This document shows, one piece after another, positions 20,949-31,863 of a DNA stretch of 64,000 bases. The stretch covers positions 932,387,178 to 932,451,177 of the forward strand of contig NC_056743.1 of the NCBI RefSeq assembly GCF_019279795.1, given 5' to 3'. The translations under genes and the position numbers were made by a program. Position 1 is the stretch's first letter. Every line of letters begins with the position of its first letter. The notes beneath the pieces were generated by a model that searched no databases, had not been told where the DNA came from, and saw nothing but the letters and a program-made list of their open reading frames with translations. The DNA comes from Protopterus annectens (taxonomy: Eukaryota; Chordata; Ceratodontiformes; Protopteridae).

Positions 20949-22940
20949 GGCTCCTACAGGGGACGCCACTGGCAACCACAAAATCAGAGAAGTGGCACAG
21001 GTAGTTCACCTGCACCACAGGGACAATCACAATGACTTACCTCTCACTCCGCCTACCAAGGCTCAAAGAGAAGCACCTCTAGGCGGAAAATTATCTCTCT
21101 TCTCAAAAAACTGGCACATTATAACAAAGGACATTTGGATTCTGGACATAATAGACAGAGGTTACAGGTTCCACTTCCATACCTTACCAACGGGACAAGG
21201 CATGCCAAACCTGCCACAAAATCAAAGGGCAGAGGCACTCATAGAAGTCTCAAAGCTGTTACAAATAAAAGCAATAGAGAAGGTTCCTCCTCAGGAACAA
21301 GGCCAGGGATTTTATTCAAGACTGTTCCTTGTTCCAAGAAAAGAAAAACAATGGAGGCCTATATTGGACTTGTCCGTTCTAAATACTTTTCTCATGGTGC
21401 CAAAATTCAAGATGCTGACGTTACAGCAACTTCTTCCCATGCTGGGCAAGGGTCTTGGCTGGTTACTCTGGACCTCAAGGAGGCATACCTGCATGTCCCT
21501 ATCAGACACAGTTGCAGAAGATACCTCAGATTTCTTGCAGGAACAGAGCACTATCAATTCTCAGCATTGCCGTTTGGCTTATCTACTGCACCCAGAGTAT
21601 TCACGAAATGCCTGGCATCAGTAGTGGCACATTGCAGACTCCAGGGGATTCAAATATACCCTTACCTGGACGACTGCCTAATACAAGCAGACAGCAAACA
21701 GACCTTGATAAAACACTTGGACTATGTCATTCAATTGCTGCAGGCTTTGGGATACACAGTCAGCATTCAAAAATCAAGATTACTGCCATCCCAAGAGATT
21801 ATTTTTCTAGGAGCAAAGCTGGACACACAGCTACAAATGGCTTTCCTCACAGAAGAGAAACAAGAGCATTTAACAGCTTACTTCAAAGGCCTAGCAAAAT
21901 TAACCCACCTGACCGCAAGGAAGACCCTGCAGGCCCTGGGGTTCATGGCATCTTGCATTCTTCTAATCCCTCTGGCAAGACTACACATGAGAAAGCTGCA
22001 ATGGTACCTAAAAAGCTTGTGGTCACAACACAGCCACAACCTAGAAGACATAATACCACTCATACCATGCCTGCAAAGGGAATTTTTGTGGTGGGCTCAA
22101 GCAAGTCACTTAGAGGGCATGCTTTTCAACAAAGCTCCAACAAGTCAAACTATTACAACAGACGCCTCAGACCATGGATGGGGGGGGGCGCACATGGATG
22201 GCAGATGCATTTAAGGGCAATGGACTCCCATGGAGATGCATCAGCACATAAATCAAAAAGAGATGTTGGCAGTGATACATGCAATAGAAGCCTTTGGAAA
22301 ATCTCTTCAGCAAGGTCATCTGCTAATAAGGACAGACAACACCACTGTCATGTGGTACATAAACAAACAAGGGGGCACTCATTCCTACCCCCTCTGCAGA
22401 CTAACAATGATTCTTTGGGAAAAGTCCCTGAAACTGAACATCTACTTGCAATCTCAGTTTGTTCCGGGCAAGGACAATGTTCTGGCAGACAGGTTGAGCA
22501 GAAATTTCTTGGATCCATACGAATGGATGCTACACCCACGCATTTTTTCACAAATAACATCTGCATGGGGAAGACCAGACATAGACCTCTTTGCATCTCA
22601 TCTCAATCATCACCTGGAAAGGTTCTGCACAAGGATACACCATCCTCTAGCTTGGAGAACGGATGCCCTTTCCTTCAGCTGGAATGCTCTAACAATTTAT
22701 GCATTCCCTCCTCTACCTTTGCTCACCAAGGTGTTACTGAAGATCAAGGCAGAACAACCAAGAGGAATCTTGATAGCTCCAGACTGGCCAAGGCAACACT
22801 GGTATCCACTGCTACTGAGCATAACTCACACCAGACCGTGGCCCTTGCCTCAATGGCCTCTGCTCCTGACTCAACACAGTTACAAGACTGTTCATCAGAA
22901 CCTGCAAACTTTAAAGCTGACAGCTTGGAGAGTTCCATGA
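20923..22940 (+). pseudogene. DIRS B RT / RNase H / post-RNase H block
   Basis: The RT N-terminus (20.99-21.45 kb) reads GFYSRLFLVPRKEKQWRPIL; the frame then steps at about 21452 into WLVTLDLKEAYLHVPI and SALPFGLSTAPRVFTK. YLDD lies at 21663-21674. RNase H follows with TTDAS near 22160, a TAA stop at 22212-22214, then QKEMLAVIHA, RTDNTTVMWYI and LADRLSR. The block PDIDLFASHLNHHLERFC, then FPPLPLLTKVLLK and ILIAPDWPRQHWYPLL, follows in the same frame. A run of nine G near 22180 is a likely slip site close to the stop. All catalytic residues are kept. Confidence 0.85.
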
Positions 22941-23979
22941 CTGAGACCCATGACTCCCTCTCCGAAAAAGTTAAGGAAATTTTGCTGGAGGCACGCAGAC
23001 CTTCCACCAGAAAAACCTATTCGGCCAAATGGAAGAGATTCACCATCTGGAATGTCAACAAGGGCCAGGATGCATCACTGATGAACATACCTCAGATATT
23101 AGAATACTTGGCAGAAATGCTTCACAGTGGCCTCATACTCTTCCATCAAAATCCACGCTTCAGCTATCTCAGCACATTACAACTGTGATCCACCTGTGTT
23201 TTCGCATCCCTTGCCAAGACAGTTTCTAAGAGGCATAAAGAATATCAAACCTCCAAGGAAGCTACCCAATTCCTGCATGGGACCTCAATTACGTCTTGGA
23301 AAAATTAACTTTTCCTCCTTTTGAACCAGCAGCATCTTCAGAAATGCAATTTCTCTCTTGGAAAACGGTTTTCCCGTTGGCAGTCACCTCAGCAAGAAGA
23401 GTCTCGGAGATACAGGCCCTCATGGCAGTTCCTCCTTTTCTCATCTTTCATCAGGACAGAGTTTCCCTTAGGACCAATCCTTCATTCATGCCTAAGGTGA
23501 TATCCAGAGTGTCTCTAAACCAAGCAATTCACCTGCCTACTTTCTTTCCTAACCCTCAAAATAAAGGGGAAAAGCTGCTGCATACTTTAGACATTCACAG
23601 ACAACTACGCTACTACTTGGACAGAACAAAGTCCACCAGGAAGTCTGACCAATTGTTTGTGGCCTATGCTGCTGGAGCGCAAGGAAAAGCATTCACCAAA
23701 CAAACAGTCTCAAAATGGATTGGACTCTGCATCAGATTCTGTTACTCTTTCCATGGAAAAAGTGTGCCAGCTAATATTAGACCACACTCCACCAGAGCTA
23801 TGGCCACATCCACAGCTTTTCTAAGAGGAGTGGCTACAAAAGATATTCTAGAGGCTGCTACATGGAGCTCCGTGCATACATTTACCAAACACTACAACCT
23901 GCCATTATACTCCAGATCCCGAGCAGGCTTTGCTTCGGCAGTCCTGCAGGGCCTTCTAGCTACACCATCTCTTGCTTAG
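22935..23979 (+). pseudogene. DIRS B tyrosine recombinase (two frame steps)
   Basis: The core-binding part has EARRPSTRKTYSAKWKRFTI, shifts near 23136 (two bases fewer than copy A) to SSIKIHASAISAHYNC, then shifts near 23260-23280 into the intact catalytic domain (23296-23979). That domain has SARRVSEIQAL, RPHSTRAMATS (His 23785-23787, Arg 23794-23796) and KHYNLPLYSRSR with Tyr at 23893-23895. The second shift has the same position and direction as in copy A. Confidence 0.85.
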
Positions 23980-24010
23980 TCCTACCACCCCCAGCTTGGC
24001 TATGGTATTC

Positions 24011-24110
24011 AACCCATATGTCAGGACTGCAGCTGCATTCTTGAAGGACATAGTACAGTTTTGTACCTACCATAAATGTAGATGTCCGATAGATATGCAA
24101 CTGCAGTCAG
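24011..24110 (+). repeat. Internal complementary region of DIRS B
   Basis: CATTCTTGAAGGACAT is the complement of the left end and AGTACAGTTTTGTACCTACC that of the right end, joined head to tail. Confidence 0.9.
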
Positions 24111-24283
24111 GTTTTCCCTCCCTCCTACCCCTCTGTTTTTCCCTTTTGGGTCCTTTCTCCCCTTACCTATCAGCTGGGGTTATATATTATGGTGTATCTG
24201 TTTATTACTGATGTGCATGTCTGTTTTTTTCTGTTTATCCATTCACAAAATTTAGCCTTCCTTGGAGGGCACCTGGCATCTGG

Positions 24284-24450
24284 GGCAAGCAACACTGAAG
24301 AAGATGGCGTCGGCTGATGCCTTTATACTCCAGCCGCTCTGACGTCGGGGAGGAGGTGACATCGGCCGACGCCGGACCCAGACTTTGGAATCTGGCCGAC
24401 CGAAGGGCTGCCTGAGGCAGGACAACCCATATGTCAGGACTGCAGTTGCA
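24284..24450 (-). repeat. Right inverted terminal repeat of DIRS B
   Basis: Partner of 18941-19101. It includes TTTATACTCCAGCCGCTCTG, the complement of the TATA region, so the right repeat could drive antisense transcription. Confidence 0.93.
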
Positions 24451-24493
24451 TATCTATCGGACATCTACATTTATGGTAGGACAAAACTGTACT

Positions 24494-24880
24494 TTATACC
24501 CCCCCCATTCCTTAGTCTGTGATATTCTAATGAATGTCCACCCTGAAATCCTTTTTGTTAAAGTCACATGCTCATTTTTACCGAAATGTGTCACCTGCAG
24601 CAGTTGATGTTTGCACACGGCATTTCTTAATGGCTAATTCCCTGTATGGACCACACCTCCCTCCAGGGAACACCTAGATGAACGTCCTTCCCAAGGTATT
24701 GGCACACCCATCCTCCCCTACCATTTCCTCAGACACCTGAACTGGGAATCAAACCCCTATTCACGAGGACTCTGTTGGCTTGATATTGTCAGCAAAGTGA
24801 GAAGTACATCCCCCTTCTGCTTGCTGCTCGCACTTTGTTATAGAAACGTTTTTCTAAGTTTGTTCTGCATCAAAAAAAAT
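24494..24880 (-). mobile_element. tRNA-derived SINE candidate
   Basis: On the minus strand, GGGGTTTGATTCCCAGTTC (about 24758-24740) resembles a B box, and a tRNA-like stretch precedes it by about 40 bases. The remainder up to DIRS B has no coding features. Boundaries are uncertain. Confidence 0.35.
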
Positions 24881-24949
24881 TTCTTTGATCCTCCAGAAAA
24901 AAAAAAAAGAAAAAAGCATTATACATCTAGATACAGCAGCTTGAATCTT

Positions 24950-25930
24950 ACTCTTGGCAATCCTTGATTGCTGGGAGAAGCTTGCTTCTCTTCAGAGTGG
25001 TGTATAGTAATTAAACATTTTCCACAAACAGTCAGATATTAACAGTTTTTAATATTTTTGTCTTCTGCCTCAGTCTGGTCAGGAGCAACTCTTTCTGTTG
25101 GTATGATTGCATCTTTGCTAATGTAGGTATAATTGGCTTTCTCTTGGCCAGATCTGGACATAGCCGGCCTTAGGCATAGGCCAACTAGGCAGCCGCCTAG
25201 GGTGCCGGTCTTGCAGGGGTGCTTTTCCAGTATTTATTTGATGTAGATGGACCAGGATGGGGGCACCAGGTAGTGTGGTGGGGGGGCACCATGGAGCCCT
25301 TTTGCCTAGGGCACCAGTTGAACTAGGGCCGCTCCTGGATCTGGATAAAACACTAAGTGTTCTCTCTGAACTAGGAAATCCTGTTGTGAAACACCAGGCC
25401 GGTTCCTTATTTGTGCTTTCATAAACTTGGTGCAGTATGTTCCTTCCAGTTTCTCTGGTATGTTAGAAAATCTTATGTTTCTCTTCATGCAATATCATCT
25501 AACTGCTATTTTTTAAAACAATTCTTCTTGAGAAGCCTCGTGCTCACCGTGCCTTTTCTTTATTTCAGCCTTTGATTTTTAAGGTTTTATCATTTCATCT
25601 GAATAGTTTCTGTTTTCTTCCAGTCTTATTATTTGACTTTATATATTGTTCATTGTTTCACTTATTTTGAGCATATCCGATTGCTTTATTTTTTTCCTTT
25701 AAATTACTGAAAGCCATCTGCTGTACAAAGCTGAAACTTGAAACCTGAATTGCTTTTTTGTTAAACAGCTGTAATATTCTTCCCATAGTCATTTATTCTT
25801 GTTTTCTGGTTGATTTTCTCTTACTTTAACCAGTTTTCTTTGTTGTTGGCATCTGTCAGTGTAATTGCGAGCCAGTAACTGAATATTACCCAAATGGAAA
25901 GTTTTTACTAGCTTTGTTTCATAGTTTCTG
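24950..25930 (-). pseudogene. L1/Tx1-type LINE ORF1 fragment
   Basis: On the minus strand a Lys/Glu/Gln-rich, coiled-coil-like stretch (about 25800-25500) leads into NIRFSNIPEKLEGTYCTKFM, the position and wording of the RRM-like core of L1 ORF1 proteins (usually RRxNLRxxGxPE). The downstream part is split by the hAT MITE at 25159-25337. It is on the same strand as the ORF2 fragment at 16.8-18.9 kb, which suggests one old L1 opened up by DIRS B. Confidence 0.6.
25159..25337. mobile_element. hAT-like MITE (179 bp) with perfect target duplication
   Basis: The element is flanked by GATCTGGA at 25151-25158 and again at 25338-25345, a perfect 8-bp duplication. Ends CATAGCCGGCCTTAG and (reverse complement) CAGGAGCGGCCCTAG form the terminal inverted repeat. 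Confidence 0.88.
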
Positions 25931-28900
25931 TTTTCACTCTGGGAGAGCTCTAATCAAGATTTTGGCCAGTGTGCAAACATTTTGGAAATTCGTGGGAAAG
26001 TTCTTTTTGATACCTGTCCGTGTGCCTTTTTTACCTTAAATTCTTCTTTGATTATTGGCTGATACTATTCCTGTTAGTCCATTGTCCCTTGGGCCTCCTA
26101 GAAGTAGGTATTCCAGATTAGCAGTGGTTCATTTCTGATGGGTTTTTCTGTTTTTACAGGATACTTGAGGCCTGTGAAAGGTGGCATTAATCCAACCTTT
26201 CCTTTGGCTGATCAGGCTGGATGTTTTATAGCCTAGTCTGACTGCATGAATTGACCCCTTTTTCCATCTTTTTGCAGGCCATGGATACTTGGTGCCCAGT
26301 GCTTTTCTTATAAGGCGTCCTCTTTAGCCCAATTTGGCTATTCATTCTGCACTTTCCTTCCCTAGGATTGACTTTTTGATGAGCCCATGCTAGACTCTGT
26401 ACAGCTGATGAACAAAGTGGCCCACAGGGGTAGAGGGCGAACCGGGCAGACAGAAACTTATTTTTGCATTTCCCTTTATGTTGAGGCCTTCAGTTTATGC
26501 ATTTTTCCTATCCAGGTTCCAATGCCTTCTGTTAAACCGCTCCTGACCAAGGTGAAGGCCCTCCTTATGTCTTGGATCAGGAAAGATGTGCCTTTTTTAT
26601 CATGGACCTGCAGTAATGGTGCAATCCCATGTTGTATTTTATTCCCCACAGGCTGTCCTAGCTAAGTTGTTGGGCACACGAGTACTTGGTTGCATTCATT
26701 CTCCTTGGAGTCTGCTGCTGATGGAAATGGTCTTTTTGGACATGAGCATTACTCCATGCTGGATGACCTTTTGACTGTTAGGCAGTTCCTCATCATACTA
26801 AGATGAGTTGCATCCCTGCTACTTGACTTCCTGCATACATAGGTGGAAAAGGAAGCCTAGCAGGCACTTTAGGCACAGAGGAAAAAACACACTTCAATGG
26901 GTTCTGCTACTTGGCTCGAGAGTCTGCCACAGTATTAGTATCTTGCCTGCTTCTTGGGGAGACTCTCAATGAATTTACAAAGGAAGCATTTCTTCGGCTA
27001 CATGTGGAGTGGAACTCCCTCTGCTGTTTGTCTGCAAGGTCCAGCAGAGAGCCAGGTAGTTGGACAAGTATGATCACCCAGCAGATGAGGGAGACTTCTC
27101 CTTTGGGGGAGAAGAAAAAAGACATCCTGGGCCTTCTTTCACTGCTGAGAACCTCTGAGCATTTGTGGGTCCTTATCTTTTCATAGTGGATGTCAGGGGG
27201 GTGTGACCAGTGGGTTGCTTGGGGGAACATTTTCTTCCATGTCTCTGAATTTGCAGCATCCTCTCATTTTGAGATTGGCCTTCATTCCTCAATACAGTTC
27301 AAGCTCTCACTATTGGTGGGGTTGTAAGCTGCTTTAATGCATTTATTTGCAGTTGACTAGCAGGAATGAATTTAAGATCCCTTCTTAGAAAAGGCCCAGG
27401 GAGAAAAGCTCCAAAAACATATTTGTGAGAGAAAAATGTAGAGGTTATAGTAGGCCTTTTGTGAGTGTAATCAATATTTGATATAAACTGATTACAGATT
27501 CAGTGCAGACTCAACATAAACTACATCTAGGTGTGTGTGTGAGCCAAGTAGCTGTTGTATAAGAAGGAAAAGTAAGGGTGGAAGCAGTGAAGCAGGAAAT
27601 AGGGGAATCCTAGAAGAGTGCGGATAGGAGTATAATAAGCAAAAGAGAGTGAGTTAAAAGTTGACAGAGATCCAAGAACACTAAAAAGATTGACTATAAA
27701 GGTGGCTGAGGGGGATTTCATTGTTAATCTGTAAGATCAAGGTTAGAGAAAGAAGAGGTTCAATGTTCGCATCAACAGTTAATGAAAAGAGCAAAATTCT
27801 AGAGTTACTGATTAGAAGAGAAACTTTGTGGTTTAAGAGGAGGAATTGTGGAGGAAACAACTGAGTAACCAGGACAGAGCAGGTATAGACTTTAGAGATA
27901 AGGAGATGAGCATGTAGGTTTTTTATGAAACTATTTTGAGGTTCAGGTAATCTGAGGCAGATGGCATCTGTTTCCAAAGTTTGACCACATGACTTGAATA
28001 CAAGGCTTTACTTTTTGCATTTGATGCCTTTTCCTGGTATGCAAGGTATTTGTCTTTAGAGCAGAGTTTGTTTGTGGGTCAGTATCACTTCATACAGGTC
28101 GATTAGGGAGTTCATCTCTTCTGTGACATCTTTGGGCATGAGCAAGCTCAGGGGAGAGTTGTAGATTAGTGCCCTCCCCCGGTTTCGTTCTGGCAGTCCT
28201 ATGGAAATATTTCTTCTATAATGGGAACTTCCAGTCTCCTCACCATGAGAATAAACTTTTGGATGATGGGTCCTGTTTTGATCTGTCCTACCATCAGGAA
28301 AGTTGCTTGTGCCTAGGCCTTCTGTCTAGGTTAGTGTATTTTGGGCTTAGTGAGCTGGATTGCCTTGGAGATGAAGAGGGCTACCTTTTATTCCAGTTTG
28401 TATGGGATTCAGGCTTGGGGGAAAGTGGTTTGCTTGCCTTTTCTTTGTACAGGCCCCTTGGTGTGTGGTGTGAAGTTGGTCCTAGATTTGGCAGTGGTCT
28501 GTTGAGAGAGACGTGTTTACAAGATAAGGTAGTTTTTCTTTTTAATTTGTGCAAGTGTTTGGATTTCTAATACCATGTGGGAGTGGACCCCATTCCTAAG
28601 TTAGGGGTTGATTAGATTTCATGAAATTAGTATTGTTTCTGTCTTTGATGTTATCCAGAAGCGCTCTTCTTGGCACCTGCAATGTCTCCAGAATTGCCTG
28701 CACCAAATTATAGTGTTACATGTGTTGATATCATATTTTAGTATGACTGTAAATCCTTTTTTATTAGACCAGGTGCTGCTGTTGCTACTACTATTGGAAC
28801 TGTCTGGATATCTTTCACATTGCTTTTATTTCTGCTTGCATTTCCTGGTATTTTGACTTTGTGTCTCTTTGTACATAAGACACTGGAATCACTGGGTGCA

Positions 28901-29030
28901 GCAGTTTCAGTGATCAATACTGCTATATTTGGTTGTCTCACATTTATTTTTAGAACTGTTGGTAATGTGTGATATCGTGTGGTATAAACTTCATCATTCT
29001 CTATAGTGCTCTGTGGTTCATGTTTCCCAT
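25931..29030. other. No supported gene in 3.1 kb
   Basis: Several open frames of 60-130 codons occur on both strands, but none has a recognisable motif, consistent codon pattern or splice signals. Part of it (26.2-27.2 kb) could be an old retroelement, but I cannot show it. Confidence 0.4.
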
Positions 29031-29039
29031 GTGTCTCAC

Positions 29040-29118
29040 CTAAAATGGCTGAGTGGTAAAGGTGATGGACTGCTAATCCATTGTGCTCTGCACATGAGGG
29101 TTCTAATCTCATCCTCAT
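29040..29118 (+). mobile_element. tRNA-Ser(GCT)-derived sequence (SINE head or pseudo-tRNA)
   Basis: GGCTGAGTGGTAAAGGTGAT and GGACTGCTAATCCATTGTGC match the D arm, anticodon stem-loop (anticodon GCT) and long variable arm of tRNA-Ser(GCT). The T arm is decayed (GGTTCTAATCT) and the acceptor stem does not pair, so it is not a working tRNA gene. Confidence 0.65.
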
Positions 29119-30257
29119 TAATATTTTCCTTTGATGTACTGGCAGTGTTACTATTTTCTACAAAAAATGGATTAGCTATCTCTGTCCCACCCACACACAT
29201 CCTACCAAATTTCTCTAACTCAGAAATACTTATAACCATGCTAAAACTAAACACTATTGAGGTAAGCTCTGTCATGGGTTTATATATGCTTATCCCCAGG
29301 TAACAGTACTAAAACACTGGAATGTTTTATTTGCTGGTCTCCTCAACAATCCATCAAGAAACTATAACATTGGGTTTACATGGGCAAACTGTGCAATCTA
29401 ATATACATCCTTTTCAAGTTCACCCACTTTATAACCACACCAACTAGATATAACAAAGCTGCGATCAGGCAGTCAATCCTTGACTGGGTCCTAACACTGT
29501 ATCTAAATAAAATATCCCATGGAGCTTTTTCAGACAGTCTTAAAGTGATCACTTACCAATTTACACCATAAAATACCAAAGCAGCAGCCCCAAAGCACAT
29601 CGTTGCAGCCTGGTAAGAAAGCTTACTATTTTTCAGAGTGACAGTTTTATTAATGTACAAAATCTCCTTAGCTGGGAGTCGCTGAAGATTCTCCCCATAG
29701 ATGATGATGCCTCTTAGTTCGGTGAAATCTTCCTAGGTATTCTTAAACACACTAGCCCTTTCCCCCCTGAATAAAAAGATTCAAAACCAGCCATGCCCCA
29801 TGGCTATCATAGCAACTAAAGAACTCATGAAACAGACATAACACATGGGAGAATTGGGCAAAAAATAAAACAGCTTCCACCTTGCTAGCATATAGACAAC
29901 TAAGAAACGTATTAAATCATCTTCTCACAAAAGATAAAAAAGCCTATTACTCACCTAATCAAAGCATACACATTAATAATACAAAACTGTTGTGGGCTTC
30001 AATTAATAAATTGTTAAAGCCAGGACTGGCTACACTCACAAAATGATACCTTAGCCAACCATTTCAATATCCACTTTATACGAACAAGTGGCTAATCAAG
30101 CTTTTAATTATCCTACTTGATCATATAACCTCCTTCAACATTTCTCCTTCCAGCAACTTCCCACAGATCTCATCAAAAAATTAAAGCCTACTTTAACTGC
30201 CCCTGACAATCTACGTAGCAGTTATCTCAAAATAGCAACTGTGGGTATTGCGTATCC

Positions 30258-31863
30258 AGTTTCTTCCATATCACTGTTGCAGTATCCTTTACAATAGGGA
30301 TTCCTTGCCAAGAGCAGCCTGATGTCCGGCCAGTATACCAAAGTCTTTTGGCTGTAAAGGGTATGCCGTACATCATACATATGCTTCCCATACATGGCAT
30401 AGGGCATAAAAGTGACATTTGGGCATACCATCTTCAGAACGTCTTAGCCGTCAGTCCAAATGCCATCTTCGATCGTTGGTCTGAATGCCCATTTGTCTAC
30501 AGGTTCTACACTTTCAGATAAGTGCCTTGCTTAGGTCTTTCTCTTAATCTGGATCCACTTACTGTGGATGTTCCTTTGGCTCTCTCCTACTTGTGTGAAT
30601 TTCTTAATGCTGGGTTGGCATGTTCTTCTTTTAATGCCCATCTGTCAGCTATCTCTGCTTGTCTTTCTTTGACTCCACCCATAGCCTCTGGATTTGAGAC
30701 CAAGCTGTTTCTTAGGTGTCTTTCACATTAGGCCTCCCAGGAAGCCTGCCCCTTTTTCCTGGGACCTTAATTTTATTTTAGTAAAATTGACTCCGACTCC
30801 TTTTGAGCCTGCTGCTTCATCTTACTTAAAGCATTGTTCTTGGAAGGCCATTCTTTTGGCCCTTTCTTCTGCCAGACGAGTGTCTGAGCTGCAAGCCATT
30901 ATGGTAGTTCCTCCTTTTTTAGTTTTCCATAAGGACAAGGTTTCCCCTCCTATTAATCCTGTTGTATGCCCAAGGTGGTTTATGAGTTGTCTCTTAATCA
31001 GTCTATTAATTTGCCCACTTTTTCCCTTCTCTGCAGTCTGCTAGTGAGAAGGATTTGCATAGACAACTCCAGCATTATTTGGATAAAACTAGAACTTTTT
31101 GCAAATCTGGACAGCTTTTTGTTTCTTTTCATCCTAGGTCTTTAGGTTTGGCTGTTTCCAAGCAAACTATTTATTCTTGGATATTGAAAGCCATTTCTTT
31201 TTGGTATTCTTTTCATGGGAAGAGCCTTCCTTCTTCTGTTGAGGCTCATTCCACAGGGCTGTGGCTTCTTCTGGTGCTTTTTTTCAAGTGTCTGGATACT
31301 AATTCTATTCTTGAAGCAGCAACCTAGACTTCTGTGCATACCTCTACTCATCACTATAAGTTGACTGTGATTTCTAGGGCCAGAGCTGGTTTTGCCAGGG
31401 CCATTCTTCATGGCTTCCTGGAGGGCTCTGCTGGCCCTTCCTCTCCCAGTCTTCTTAAGCTTTTACTGCAACAGTGATATGGAAGAACATAGTACAATTG
31501 TGTAAAATCTTACCATAACAGTAGATATGCTTCTTTTCTCAGTTGCAATATTCGCTTCTTCCCTCCTCACCCTGGTAATTTTCTCCGTCTGGATGTGCTT
31601 GTTACTTGTCTTTATCCTTAGACCATCATTCCTATTGGGGCTTTTTATTACTGAGGATGGTACATCCACTCGTCACCTTTATGCCATACTCTCTGTGCAG
31701 GGAGCATATGTGTGATGTACGAAGTACCCTTTACAACCAAACGGCTTTGGTATACTGGCTAGATGTCAGGCTGCCCTTGGCAGGGAATCCCTATTGTAAA
31801 GGATACTGCAGCAGTGAGGAAAAGGACATCTACTGTTATGGTAAGAGTTTACACAGATGTACT
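30258..31863 (+). mobile_element. Internally deleted DIRS element, copy D (1.6 kb)
   Basis: The left inverted repeat (CACTGTTGCAG near 30273; TATACCAAAGTCTTTTGGCT near 30335; CATAAAAGTGAC near 30405) is matched in reverse complement by 31665-31815. An internal complementary region lies near 31460-31550 (junction GAACAT|AGTACAATTG). Between the left repeat and the recombinase, gag and RT/RNase H are missing. It keeps the sequences thought to be needed for circle formation and only one gene. It lies inside the LINE at 29.3-33.2 kb. Confidence 0.8.
30500..31440 (+). pseudogene. DIRS D tyrosine recombinase (broken)
   Basis: The core-binding piece has FLNAGLACSSFNAHLSAISA. The catalytic part begins PFSWDLNFILVKLTPTPFEP with SARRVSELQAI (catalytic Arg present), then HRQLQHYLDKTRTF and SKQTIYSWILKA. 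Relative to the other copies, the HSTR box loses one base after AHST (about 31254), and a TAG interrupts the segment before the Tyr region (about 31326). Here the RPP-to-WDLN junction is in one frame, unlike copies A and B. Confidence 0.75.

Larger units (their letters stand above)
18927..24493 (+). mobile_element. DIRS-type retrotransposon, copy B (5.57 kb)
   Basis: The ends are ATGTCCTTCAAG (18927) and AAAACTGTACT (24493), fixed by the internal complementary region at 24011-24110 (junction GGACAT|AGTACAG). Order: inverted repeat, gag, RT/RNase H, post-RNase H block, tyrosine recombinase, complementary region, inverted repeat. It shares its right-edge sequence with copy A but has different inverted repeats, so the two are related subfamilies. 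It is inserted in or beside the minus-strand L1. The gag has one in-frame stop; RT and recombinase carry a few frameshifts. Confidence 0.93.

Noticed and set aside
26387..28570. Open frames of 90-130 codons as genes
   Set aside because: No motif, splice signal or homology I can recognise; composition is not distinctive.
29040..29118. A working tRNA-Ser(GCT) gene
   Set aside because: The T arm and acceptor stem do not pair and the B box is altered, so it is a pseudo-tRNA or SINE head.
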